Numbered from the stretch's first letter, positions 42,763 to 51,078 are shown. The stretch is 64,000 bases of DNA from Rahnella rivi (GCF_019049655.1 NZ_JAFMOX010000066.1:248001-312000); one strand, 5' to 3'. Numbers and translations are program-made. The notes: generated from the letters alone by a model not told the origin.

Positions 42763-43615
42763 AGCACAACGTTCACACCCTCTTCGCCCGCAGCTTGATC
42801 ATGTGGTGATTAACGTTGCCGAGCAGCTGAATCAGTCCGAGCAGCAATTCCGTAGGCTGGGTTTTCACCTCACGCCGCGCGGCCATCACTCGCTCGGCTC
42901 CAGTAATCATCTGGCGATTTTTGGCGATAATTATCTCGAACTGCTGGGCTACGAGCCGGGTAATGCTCACACCCGCACCGACCTGTGGCAGGCACCGCTC
43001 GGGCTGAGTGGTCTGGTCTGGAAAACGCAGGATTCATCGGCGGTGTATCAACATCTGCAACAGCAAAATATTGCCGGTTCGCCACCGGCAGAATTCTTCC
43101 GTCCCGTTGCGCTCAACGACGGCACCTCGCCAAATGCGCGGTTCCGCACTGTGCCGCTGGCCGCCACCCGCGTGCCAAATGGCCGCAGTTTCTTCTGCCA
43201 CCACCTGACGCCGGAACTGGTATGGCGCAATGAATGGCAAAACCACCCGAACGGCGTTGCTGATATCACCGGCTTTGTGATTTCTGCGGCAAATCCGCAT
43301 GAGGCCGCGCAGGTCTATGGCGAGTTATTCGGTGCAAGCGCACTGGACGTCAGACCCAAAGAAGTGATCCTGCGCGCAGGCCGCGCCAGCGTACGATTTG
43401 TCACGCCGGAGCAAGCCACCGCAGAATTTGGCATTGTGCCGGAAGGCGAAAATGGCAGCGCCCGGATGATCGGGCTGGAGTTTGCCACGCGCTCACTGGA
43501 TGCGGTACGCAACAGTTTGCGCGTCGGGGAAATCGCGTTTGCTGATCATACTTCGCAGATCACCGTGCGTGCAGCGGATGCATTAGGGGTGGGGGTTCAA
43601 TTCAGGGAAGAATAA
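42755..43615 (+). CDS. VOC/glyoxalase-like protein
   Basis: A 286-residue protein with a VOC (glyoxalase-like) fold in two halves. The first begins LDHVVINVAEQLNQSEQQFRRLGFHLTPRGHHSLGSSNHLAIFGDNYLELLGYE with candidate metal ligands His, His and Glu. The second begins GVADITGFVISAANPHEAAQVYGELFG. Members bind a divalent metal and act on small oxygenated compounds. It is the last gene of the operon (8-bp overlap with the previous gene) and may process the monooxygenase product. The reaction cannot be inferred. Confidence 0.8.
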   Translation: MTEAQRSHPLRPQLDHVVINVAEQLNQSEQQFRRLGFHLTPRGHHSLGSSNHLAIFGDNYLELLGYEPGNAHTRTDLWQAPLGLSGLVWKTQDSSAVYQHLQQQNIAGSPPAEFFRPVALNDGTSPNARFRTVPLAATRVPNGRSFFCHHLTPELVWRNEWQNHPNGVADITGFVISAANPHEAAQVYGELFGASALDVRPKEVILRAGRASVRFVTPEQATAEFGIVPEGENGSARMIGLEFATRSLDAVRNSLRVGEIAFADHTSQITVRAADALGVGVQFREE

Positions 43616-43678
43616 GGTCAAGGGCTTGTCGCCTGAACTGGCGTTAAGGTCAAGGTCGTGGGCGTCGGCCCACACCGA

Positions 43679-43710
43679 CTTGGGGGTGGCTTATCGCCGC
43701 CACCCCCAAG
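43679..43710. repeat. Hairpin CTTGGGGGTGGC / GCCACCCCCAAG
   Basis: A perfect 12-bp inverted repeat around an 8-base loop, 64 bases after the VOC gene stop. There is no T-run. It opens the repeat-rich non-coding stretch 43616-44426. Confidence 0.85.
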
Positions 43711-43730
43711 ACCCCCAGGCTCTTTCACTG

Positions 43731-44105
43731 CGCGCTGCCGCTCGCTGGCTATGTTTCAGCCCCCTCCGCTATTGCCGCAAAATCCCGCTGCTGCGCAGTC
43801 CCCTCCCGTCGGGTTTCAACCCGCGCAAACACACGCGCGGTTTTCCACCACTCCTCCGGCGCGATTTTTGAGCGCGGCTGGGGATTTTTAGGTCGTCACC
43901 TCACCCTTTTTGATTCTTTGAAAATCAAAAAGGGTCGGATTGGGTTTTATCTTTAAAAATAGTGGGATGGCGCGCTCAAAAATCTGGCCGACCGGGGGTT
44001 CGAGACGCAGGGCTCGAATCCCGCGGGGAGGGAACCGCGCAGCGGCTAGATTTTGCGCCACATTGGGGAGTGTCAGATCATGTCCATCGACCCAGCGGCA
44101 GCGCG
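43731..44105. repeat. 375-bp imperfect palindrome
   Basis: A long inverted repeat centred at about 43919. Matching blocks from the centre outwards are CCCTTTTTGATT / AATCAAAAAGGG (43904-43915 with 43923-43934), GATTTTTGAGCGCG / CGCGCTCAAAAATC (43863-43876 with 43971-43984), a GAAnCCCGnCGGGAGGG-type block with ACnGCGCAGC, an ATTTTGCG block, and CGCGCTGCCGCT / AGCGGCAGCGCG at the ends. No transposase or coding region is inside. It could be a non-autonomous mobile element or a family of intergenic repeats. Confidence 0.75.
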
Positions 44106-44171
44106 TGTTTAAAAAAAGCGAGGAGAGTGCAGAGAGGAAAAGCAATTTCCTCTCTGCTCGGTTTCGGCGCG
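44103..44171. repeat. 69-bp direct repeat, copy 1, with internal hairpin
   Basis: It starts GCGTGTTTAAAAAAAGCGAG and ends at CGGCGCG. The inside holds a perfect 12-bp stem GCAGAGAGGAAA / TTTCCTCTCTGC around AGCAA. It is almost the same as copy 2 at 44267-44334; only the A-run length and one loop base differ. Confidence 0.88.
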
Positions 44172-44266
44172 AAAAGCCAGGCGAGCACTGCTATTGAGAA
44201 ACCGAAATGTTCACGGTTTAACGCAATGTTGAGCGCCACCGGCATGCCCGTCGGGCCAGCGCCACC

Positions 44267-44334
44267 GCGTGTTTAAAAAAGCGAGGAGAGTGCAGAGAGG
44301 AAAAGCACTTTCCTCTCTGCTCGGTTTCGGCGCG
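44267..44334. repeat. 69-bp direct repeat, copy 2 (68 bp)
   Basis: Second copy, 164 bp after the first, with the same perfect 12-bp stem (44292-44303 with 44309-44320) around AGCAC. Short sequences after both copies (ACCGAAAT preceded by GAGAA or AAAAA) are also alike, so the duplicated unit is probably longer than 69 bp. Confidence 0.88.
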
Positions 44335-44426
44335 GGGAGTTAAGCAATCACGGTAATTAAAAAACCGAAATATTCTCTATCTAAGAAAATGCCGCCCCAT
44401 TGCCCGGCCAAGGCAATAAAAAAAAA

Positions 44427-44455
44427 GACGCGACATTTTCACGTCGCGTCTTTTT
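44427..44455. terminator. Terminator of fru operon (bidirectional)
   Basis: GACGCGAC, loop, GTCGCGTC flanked by an A-run on the left and a T-run on the right. It lies 22 bases after the fruA stop on the minus strand. Confidence 0.9.
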
Positions 44456-44476
44456 CATTCACTACCCAATCTGATG

Positions 44477-46180
44477 TTATGCGGCGGTTTTAGCCGCTAC
44501 AGCAACTTCTGAACGTTTCAGGATGGCGTAAGCACCGCCCGCCAGAACCGTACCGGCGATAATCGCCACCAGATAACCGAGAACCGGTGTGATAGCACCT
44601 GGGATCAACAGAACGAACAGACCACCGTGTGGCGCCATCAGTTGTGCATGGAATGCCATCGACAGAGCACCGGTCAGTGCGCCACCAGCGATACAGCATG
44701 GCAGAACACGCATCGGGTCACGGGCGGCGAACGGAATCGCACCTTCAGAAATAAAGCACAGACCCAACACCAGCGCCGCTTTACCGCCTTCACGCTCGCT
44801 TTGCTCAAACTTATGACGCGCCAGCAGCGTTGCCAGACCCATCGCCAGCGGTGGCACCATACCGGCAGCCATGATGGCGGCCATAGGTGCGTAAACGGAT
44901 GAACTCAGCAGTGCCACGCCGAAAGCGTAAGCGGCTTTGTTGACCGGGCCACCCATGTCGGTACACATCATCGCACCAAGGATTGCGCCGAGCAGAACTG
45001 CGTTGGCAGTACCCAAAGATTGCAACCACGCCGTCAGACCCGCCATGATTTTAGCCACCGGCGTACCGACAACGTAAATCATCACCAGACCGGTAATCAG
45101 ACTCGCCACCAGCGGAATGATCAGGATTGGTTTCAGGGCTTCCATACTTTGCGGTAATTTCAGCTTGCCGCTGATGGCCTTCGCCACATAACCCGCCAGG
45201 AAACCGGCAATGATACCGCCAAGGAAACCGGCACCGGTGCTCACCGCCAGCATGCCGCCGATAAGACCCGGTGTCAGACCCGGACGGTCAGCGATGGAGA
45301 AGGCAATGAAACCGGCCAGAACCGGCACCATCAGCGCGAAGGCTGAAGCGCCACCGATTTGCATCAGTGCTGCCGCGAGCGTGCCTTTAACTTCAAACGC
45401 TTTAATACCAAACACGAAGGAAAGCGCGATACACAAACCACCGGCAACCACCATTGGCAGCATGTAAGACACGCCGGTCAACAGGTGACGGTATGGGCCT
45501 GCGCCGCCCGCTTCTTTCTTCTTGCTAGTGGACGCACTGCCCTGAGTGGCTGGCTGGAACAGCTCAGCTTCAACCAGCGCTTTGTCCAGTTCCTGCTTCG
45601 TCTTTTTCAGTGCCAGACCGGTAGAGGTACGGTACATCGGTTTACCGGCAAACTTCGCCAGATCCACTTCGATGTCTGCCGCGACAATCACCAGATCGGC
45701 CGCTGCCACTTCTTCCGGGGTAATCGCATTGCCTGCGCCCACGGAACCGCGGGTTTCCACTTTCACCCACCAGCCACGTTTTTTGGCTTCGGATTCAATG
45801 GCTTCAGCAGCCATAAAGGTATGCGCTACGCCGGTCGGGCACGCCGTGATTGCCACGATACGTTTCGGACCCGCAGCAGCCGGTGCAGAAACGGCGGCAA
45901 CGGCCGCAGGCGCCACATACGGTTTTGCCTCAGCCAGTGCGCGTTGCACAAAAGCATCAGGCTCACGCACCGCATCCGCCACGTTACCGGTGTAAATGTT
46001 TTTGCCGGTCAGCGCCGCGTCGTTCGGCACGGTTTCACCGGCCACGATCACGATGTCAGCTTCAGCAGCCTGTTCAACCAACGAGTGCCCGGCTTTTGCG
46101 ACGGCAGCAGCGAGCAAATTTTTCGCCAGGTGGCTCCGGGCCTGTCCCAGCGAACTGTCTATCATCAGCAGCGTTTTCAT
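44477..46180 (-). CDS. fruA: PTS fructose transporter subunit IIBC
   Basis: Inner-membrane fructose permease and kinase that makes fructose-1-phosphate during import. At 567 residues it is family length. Domains are a non-catalytic IIB' (1-90), an Ala/Pro linker, a IIB domain with the phospho-Cys near residue 114 in ITACPTGVAHTFMAAEAIE, and a membrane IIC domain from about 235. That domain has the GGPVNKAAYAFG and FISEGAIPFAARDP motifs. It is last in fruBKA and 15 bp after fruK. Confidence 0.97.
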   Translation of the reverse strand: MKTLLMIDSSLGQARSHLAKNLLAAAVAKAGHSLVEQAAEADIVIVAGETVPNDAALTGKNIYTGNVADAVREPDAFVQRALAEAKPYVAPAAVAAVSAPAAAGPKRIVAITACPTGVAHTFMAAEAIESEAKKRGWWVKVETRGSVGAGNAITPEEVAAADLVIVAADIEVDLAKFAGKPMYRTSTGLALKKTKQELDKALVEAELFQPATQGSASTSKKKEAGGAGPYRHLLTGVSYMLPMVVAGGLCIALSFVFGIKAFEVKGTLAAALMQIGGASAFALMVPVLAGFIAFSIADRPGLTPGLIGGMLAVSTGAGFLGGIIAGFLAGYVAKAISGKLKLPQSMEALKPILIIPLVASLITGLVMIYVVGTPVAKIMAGLTAWLQSLGTANAVLLGAILGAMMCTDMGGPVNKAAYAFGVALLSSSVYAPMAAIMAAGMVPPLAMGLATLLARHKFEQSEREGGKAALVLGLCFISEGAIPFAARDPMRVLPCCIAGGALTGALSMAFHAQLMAPHGGLFVLLIPGAITPVLGYLVAIIAGTVLAGGAYAILKRSEVAVAAKTAA

Positions 46181-46195
46181 TCTGCCTCCTGCGAA

Positions 46196-47131
46196 TTAAA
46201 AGGGTTTCAGATCAACACGGGCCATCATCGCCGCGAGCTGCGGACGATCGGTGACACCGACATTACTCTGGCTGACAGCCAGGGCGGCAACGGCAGTGGC
46301 CAGTCGTAGCGTATGTTCACTGGATTCACGCATCAGTAAGCCGTAGATCAGGCCACCGACCATGGAATCACCGGCACCGACGGTGCTGACGACTTCACAG
46401 GCTGGCGGTTTGGCAATCCACGCACCCGACGCGTTAACCCACAAGGCACCTTCTGCACCCAGAGAAATCACCACATGGGCGATACCCTGGTCACGTAAGG
46501 CGTGCGCGGCTTCTACCACGTCACTCAGTTCTGGCAATTTACGGCCAGCCCAAATTTCCAGTTCACGACGGTTTGGCTTAACCAGCCATGGCGCAGCTTT
46601 AAGACCGGCGACCAGCGCTTCACGGCTGCTGTCGAAGATGATGCAAGGGCACTGGGCGCGCAGGCGCTTCATCCAGTCGGTGAAAGCATCAGGATCGACG
46701 CCCGCTGGCAAACTTCCGCTGACGGCAACCATGTCGAACTGACCCAGCCAGGAGAGGGAGTCGGTCACGAAACGTTCCCAGTCTGCCGGCGTCACGTTAA
46801 AACCAGAGAAGTTGAAGTCGCTGACTTCGCCATCTTTTTCGGTCAGTTTAACGTTGATGCGGGTCCGGCCATTGACCACCTGGAAACGGTTCGCAATACC
46901 CAGATCGCTGAACAGCAACTGGAAGCCGTCCTGATTTTCTTTGCCGAGGAAACCACCAACGGTGACGTCGATGCCCAGATCTTTCAGCACTTTCGCTACG
47001 TTGATGCCTTTACCTGCGGCATGCAGACCGGTGGTTTGCACCAGATTGACTTCACCGCGTTCGATTTCAGGCACATAGCCCACTAAATCGTACGCCGGGT
47101 TTAAGGTAATTGTGGCGACTCTGCGGCTCAT
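46196..47131 (-). CDS. fruK: 1-phosphofructokinase
   Basis: Cytoplasmic PfkB-family kinase that turns fructose-1-phosphate into fructose-1,6-bisphosphate. The 311-residue protein starts MSRRVATITLNPAYDLVGYVPEIERGEVN. It has the substrate motif LHAAGKGINVAKVLKDLG, and the ATP/anion-hole signature EVVSTVGAGDSMVGGLIYGLL near residue 250 contains the catalytic Asp. It overlaps fruB by 4 bp. Confidence 0.97.
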   Translation of the reverse strand: MSRRVATITLNPAYDLVGYVPEIERGEVNLVQTTGLHAAGKGINVAKVLKDLGIDVTVGGFLGKENQDGFQLLFSDLGIANRFQVVNGRTRINVKLTEKDGEVSDFNFSGFNVTPADWERFVTDSLSWLGQFDMVAVSGSLPAGVDPDAFTDWMKRLRAQCPCIIFDSSREALVAGLKAAPWLVKPNRRELEIWAGRKLPELSDVVEAAHALRDQGIAHVVISLGAEGALWVNASGAWIAKPPACEVVSTVGAGDSMVGGLIYGLLMRESSEHTLRLATAVAALAVSQSNVGVTDRPQLAAMMARVDLKPF

Positions 47132-48258
47132 GCGCCCTCCCCAAGACCTTCAGAAATAGCTTCACCAATGGTTTTCAGTGCCAGTTCGGCATCTTCACCG
47201 CTGGCGGTAAAGCGCAGGTGGTGACCTTTTTTCACGCCCAGCGCCACGACTTTCATCAGGCTGCGGCCGTTGGCAGGTTTACCGCTGCCATCAAGGTTGG
47301 TCACGGTGATTTCGCTGGTAAATTGCTTGATCACGTTGACTAAGGCGGTACCCGGACGTGCATGCAGGCCGTGTTCGTTACGGATAACGTATTCCGCACT
47401 CAGCACGTTGGCTTCTTCTGCCACTTCGCTGGTCAGCAATGCCAGCACGCCTACCGCGTCTGCCGTCAGCAGACGTTCAGCTTTGTTGGCTATCAGCAGA
47501 TCGCTCAAGTAATTCAGCAGGTTCAGCGGCTGATCGTCGGCGACGGAAATGGTCAGCAACATCGCCACCTTTTCACCGTCCAGATCAAATGCCTGCTGAG
47601 CGCGGCTGAGGGTAGCAGCACTTTTCAGGTTGCCTTCCGTGCTGTCACTCAGCCAGATGCCCTGACCCAGGTTCAGCGGTTTACGGCTGATGACATCGCT
47701 GACGAAGGCAGTATCGACCGCGCCAATCTGTTGCAGACGGCCAGCGTTCAGCGCCTGCAGAGTGATCAGGTTTTCAGCAGCAACATCCACGGCGATCAGT
47801 TGGGTATCAAACAGGAATTCAGCGGCATTCTTTTCGCCCATCAGCAGGCTGCGCAGTTCTTCAGCTGAATCTGTTTTCGCCATGCGTTCAGCCACGCTGT
47901 CGTCGCTTAATACGTGCGTAAGCTGACGCAGCAGGCTGAGGTGTTCATCAGAACGCGCCGCGATGCCGATAACGATGTAGGCGGTCTGGTCTTCACCCCA
48001 GGAAATACCCTGCGGGAACTGATAGACCTGAACACCGGTATCAAGCACTAAATCACGGGTATCCGTGGTGCCATGAGGGATCGCAATGCCATTACCGAGG
48101 TAAGTGGAGGTTTGCAGTTCACGGGCTAACATGCCGTCGACATAACCTTCGCTGACGCGACCGGCCTGTGTCAGTGCTGCGGCGACCTGGCGAATGGCGT
48201 CCTGCTTATCGCTGGCTGCGGCACCGAGGTGAATATCTTGCTGTGACAGTTGGAACAT
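47128..48258 (-). CDS. fruB: PTS fructose diphosphoryl transfer protein (EIIA-FPr)
   Basis: Cytoplasmic phosphocarrier that hands phosphate from enzyme I to FruA. The 376-residue protein has an N-terminal EIIA domain (about 1-145) with the active His in GIAIPHGTTDTRD, a middle modulator domain, and a C-terminal HPr-like FPr domain with the active His in RNEHGLHARPGTALVN (about residue 300). It is the first gene of fruBKA, with two Cra boxes just upstream. Confidence 0.97.
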   Translation of the reverse strand: MFQLSQQDIHLGAAASDKQDAIRQVAAALTQAGRVSEGYVDGMLARELQTSTYLGNGIAIPHGTTDTRDLVLDTGVQVYQFPQGISWGEDQTAYIVIGIAARSDEHLSLLRQLTHVLSDDSVAERMAKTDSAEELRSLLMGEKNAAEFLFDTQLIAVDVAAENLITLQALNAGRLQQIGAVDTAFVSDVISRKPLNLGQGIWLSDSTEGNLKSAATLSRAQQAFDLDGEKVAMLLTISVADDQPLNLLNYLSDLLIANKAERLLTADAVGVLALLTSEVAEEANVLSAEYVIRNEHGLHARPGTALVNVIKQFTSEITVTNLDGSGKPANGRSLMKVVALGVKKGHHLRFTASGEDAELALKTIGEAISEGLGEGA

Positions 48259-48280
48259 AATTCTCCTCTCCTGCTGAAAT

Positions 48281-48292
48281 TGAATCGTTTCA
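48281..48292. promoter_or_regulatory. Cra (FruR) box, proximal
   Basis: TGAATCGTTTCA differs from the Cra core TGAAACGTTTCA at one base and lies 22 bases upstream of the fruB start. E. coli fruB also has two Cra operators. Confidence 0.85.
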
Positions 48293-48347
48293 GCTTTACT
48301 GAGAAAAAAGGAGCGCCACCAGATTACGTTGTTGAAATCGGTAACGC

Positions 48348-48359
48348 TGAAACGTTTCA
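48348..48359. promoter_or_regulatory. Cra (FruR) box, distal
   Basis: TGAAACGTTTCA is a perfect palindromic match to the Cra core, about 90 bases upstream of fruB. Confidence 0.92.
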
Positions 48360-48732
48360 GGAAGTCTTAATCGGGCTCGTTTTTAAAGCAAGCATTCCCT
48401 GATTCTACGTGATGATTTTTTGATGCCACGCACAGTTTCCTTTATTCAGAACGCCTGGCGCGAATAACTTAACGCAAATGCTGAAGTCAGGCTGACGCGT
48501 TTTTCGTCAGACGAAAAAAACCAAAGCTGAAGCAAGCTGACCGGTATTTGAACATGACATCCCGGACCCTCTTGCGGTTATTTTTAACACAAAATGCGGT
48601 TTTATTATTCAGTATGGCAAATTAACTCAGGTTTACATTTTTGATGATCAAAACCTGTTTTTGTTTTTTTTAAACTGACGTAACATTCGCGCAAATTTCG
48701 TCCCTCCCCCTACTTCTGGTTCAGTTATACAC

Positions 48733-49947
48733 ATGCGAATTTCTACAGCATCAGCCCGCCGTTTGCCTGACATGACCTCGACCGCATTCCTGATCATTGC
48801 CTTTCTGACAGGCATTGCCGGTGCGCTACAGACGCCTACGCTCAGCCTGTTTCTGACCTCTCAGGTGCACGTCAGCCCCTTTATGGTCGGGATCTTTTTT
48901 ACCGGCAGCGCGGTGATCGGCATTTTTGTCAGCCAGTTGCTGGCCACCTGGTCGGATAAACGCGGTGACCGCAAAACGCTGATCCTCTATTGCTGCCTGC
49001 TGGGCGCGCTGGCCTGCGTGCTGTTCGCCTTCAACCGTAACTACTTTATTCTGCTGTTTATCGGGGTATTGCTGTCGAGTTTTGGCTCCACCGCCAACCC
49101 GCAGATGTTCGCGCTGGCGCGGGAACACGCGGAAAAAACGGGCCGCGAAGCCGTGATGTTCAGCTCCATCCTGCGCGCACAGGTTTCTCTGGCGTGGGTG
49201 GTTGGCCCGCCGCTGGCGTTTGCGTTGTCGATGGGCTTCGGTTTCACCTTCATGTACTGCGCTGCCACGCTGGCGTTTCTGGTGTGTGGCGCGATGGTGT
49301 ATGTCTTTTTGCCTTCGATGCCAAAAGCGCGCGTGAAGACCTCCGCGACGCTGGAAGCCCCGCGCCGCAACCGCCGCGACACGCTGATGTTATTCATCGC
49401 CTGCTCGCTGATGTGGGCAGCCAACAGCATTTATCTGATCAATATGCCGCTGTATGTGGTGCGTGAATTAGGTTTGCCGGAAAAACTGGCGGGCGTGCTG
49501 ATGGGCAGCGCCGCGTGTCTGGAAATCCCCACCATGCTGATTGCCGGTTATCTGGCACGGCAGTTGGGTAAGCGTTTTCTGATGCGCCTCGCCGTGATTG
49601 CCGGCGTGATTTTCTACGGATGTTTGCTGTTTACTACCGGCGCCATGATGCTGATTGCTTTACAGCTGCTGAACGCGATTTTCATCGGCATTCTGGCCGG
49701 TATCGGCATGCTCTATTTTCAGGATTTGATGCCGGGTCAGGCCGGTGCGGCCACCACGCTGTTTACGAATTCTACCCGCGCTGGCTGGATCCTCGCCGGG
49801 TCGCTTGCGGGTGTGATTGCGCAGTTCTGGACCTATCACGCCGTGTTTTACGCCGCGCTGGCAATGGTGGTGGGGTCGGTGGTGTGTATCTGGAATGTGA
49901 AAAATGTGGATGATCCGGTCACGGAAACGGTGGCGGCGAAACGCTGA
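48733..49947 (+). CDS. setB: Sugar efflux transporter SetB
   Basis: MFS sugar exporter of 404 residues with 12 helices. It matches E. coli SetB: TSTAFLIIAFLTGIAGALQTPTLSLFLTSQV, FGSTANPQMFALAREHAEKTGREAVMFSSILRAQVSLAWVVGPP and GIGMLYFQDLMPGQAGAATTLFTN. The ATG at 48733 gives the same N-terminal tail length as E. coli. Position next to fruBKA and divergent from it is conserved. Confidence 0.95.
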   Translation: MRISTASARRLPDMTSTAFLIIAFLTGIAGALQTPTLSLFLTSQVHVSPFMVGIFFTGSAVIGIFVSQLLATWSDKRGDRKTLILYCCLLGALACVLFAFNRNYFILLFIGVLLSSFGSTANPQMFALAREHAEKTGREAVMFSSILRAQVSLAWVVGPPLAFALSMGFGFTFMYCAATLAFLVCGAMVYVFLPSMPKARVKTSATLEAPRRNRRDTLMLFIACSLMWAANSIYLINMPLYVVRELGLPEKLAGVLMGSAACLEIPTMLIAGYLARQLGKRFLMRLAVIAGVIFYGCLLFTTGAMMLIALQLLNAIFIGILAGIGMLYFQDLMPGQAGAATTLFTNSTRAGWILAGSLAGVIAQFWTYHAVFYAALAMVVGSVVCIWNVKNVDDPVTETVAAKR

Positions 49948-49956
49948 TATCACCGC

Positions 49957-50211
49957 TCAGGGCGCAGTATCCGCTTCAAGCTTTATCAGGTAGGTCAGGG
50001 CCTGGTCGCGATGGGTAAAACACATCTCGCGGCTGGCCTGCAAACTGGCGCAGACTTTCGGGCGCAGCGGCGACGTAAAAATGTTGCACAGGAAGTTATC
50101 CGCCAGATGAATGCAACGCGTGTTGGCGGGTTTGCCGTCCGGCATTCCGGGGATCGGGCTGGAAATTGAAGGCGCTATGCAACAGGCTCCGCAATCAGTA
50201 CGACAGTCCAT
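49957..50211 (-). CDS. yeiW: YkgJ-type cysteine cluster protein YeiW
   Basis: An 84-residue protein of the YkgJ cysteine-cluster family. It has MDCRTDCGACCIAPSISSPIPGMPDGKPANTRCIHL and later NFLCNIF and EMCFTH, about eight cysteines that should bind zinc or an iron-sulfur centre. It matches E. coli YeiW and sits in the same place between setB and yeiP. Function unknown. Confidence 0.92.
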   Translation of the reverse strand: MDCRTDCGACCIAPSISSPIPGMPDGKPANTRCIHLADNFLCNIFTSPLRPKVCASLQASREMCFTHRDQALTYLIKLEADTAP

Positions 50212-50456
50212 CTACAGCCTCCTCAGGCCTGGTTTTGAGGCGCGACAATAGCAGGCGCTTTCATGCGCCACCAGCGAAATATTTACTACTCTTTAACACT
50301 GTTGACCCAACAAGTTTGATACCGGCTGGCTGCCCCACAGAGATGCGCAATAATGCGGGTTTTCACGACTCTTTTTGCGCTATCTGCTTGCCTGAAATCA
50401 GCGGCGCGAGTAACGTGTCGCAAATTATTTCCCCCTTTATCTCGACAGGTATTTAT

Positions 50457-51029
50457 ATGGCACGTGCTAACGAAATTAAACGCGGCTTCGTTGTGAACTA
50501 CGACGGCAAATTGCTGCTGGTAAAAGATATCGATGTTCAAAGCCCAAGCGCCCGTGGTGCCAGCACCCTGTACAAAATGCGTTTTTCTGACGTTCGTACC
50601 GGTGGCAAAGTGGAAGAGCGTTTCAAAGGCGATGACATTCTCGATACCGTCACCCTGACCCGCCGTAAAGTGAACTTCTCTTACGTCGATGGCGACGAAT
50701 ACATCTTTATGGATGATGAAGATTTCACGCCTTACACTTTCAACAAAGCGCAGATCGAAGAAGAACTGCTGTTTATCCCTGAAGAAGGTTTGCAGGGTAT
50801 GCAGGTTCTGACCCTCGACAGCCAGCTGCTGGCGCTGGAAATGCCGCAAACCGTGGATTTGGAAATTGTAGAAACCGCGCCGGGTATTAAAGGCGCTTCC
50901 GCCAGCTCACGCACCAAACCTGCCGTGATGGCTACCGGCCTGAACATTCAGGTGCCGGAATACCTGAGCTCCGGCGACAAAATCCGCATTCATATTGCCG
51001 AACGTCGCTATATGGGCCGCGCGGATTAA
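50457..51029 (+). CDS. yeiP: Elongation factor P-like protein YeiP (EfpL)
   Basis: EF-P paralogue of 190 residues, the same length as E. coli YeiP/EfpL, with three beta-barrel domains. The KOW-like N-terminal domain starts MARANEIKRGFVVNYDGKLLLVKDIDVQSPSARGASTLYKMRF; the loop SPSARGAS replaces the lysine tip of EF-P. The C-terminal signature IQVPEYLSSGDKIRIHIAERRYMGR is present. E. coli EfpL helps ribosomes stalled at proline-rich stretches. The ATG at 50457 is chosen; the frame upstream to 50166 is not conserved. Confidence 0.96.
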   Translation: MARANEIKRGFVVNYDGKLLLVKDIDVQSPSARGASTLYKMRFSDVRTGGKVEERFKGDDILDTVTLTRRKVNFSYVDGDEYIFMDDEDFTPYTFNKAQIEEELLFIPEEGLQGMQVLTLDSQLLALEMPQTVDLEIVETAPGIKGASASSRTKPAVMATGLNIQVPEYLSSGDKIRIHIAERRYMGRAD

Positions 51030-51051
51030 TCATCCCTGCACATTGCTCTTC

Positions 51052-51078
51052 AAAGGAACGCCACAGCGTTCCTTTTTT
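51052..51078 (+). terminator. Terminator after yeiP
   Basis: AAAGGAACGC, loop CACA, GCGTTCCTTTT and further T residues, about 20 bases after the stop. Confidence 0.9.

Larger units (their letters stand above)
48259..48732. other. fruB/setB divergent regulatory region
   Basis: A 474-bp spacer that holds two Cra boxes near fruB, then AT-rich DNA leading to setB. No small gene was seen. The setB promoter could not be pinned down by eye. Confidence 0.6.

Noticed and set aside
43626..43891. Two overlapping small ORFs after the VOC gene
   Set aside because: They read Pro/Arg-rich repeat DNA in two frames at once, with no ribosome site and no conserved look. They are a side effect of the GC-rich repeats.
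43962..44276. 104-residue plus-strand ORF running through the palindrome and repeat copy 1
   Set aside because: It lies entirely in structured repeat DNA, has no ribosome site and has low-complexity composition. It is treated as a chance frame, although its last part is the piece that resembles RutF.
43616..44426. CRISPR array or ERIC/REP cluster
   Set aside because: There are only two copies of a 69-bp unit with no regular spacers, and the sequence does not match the ERIC or REP consensus known to me.
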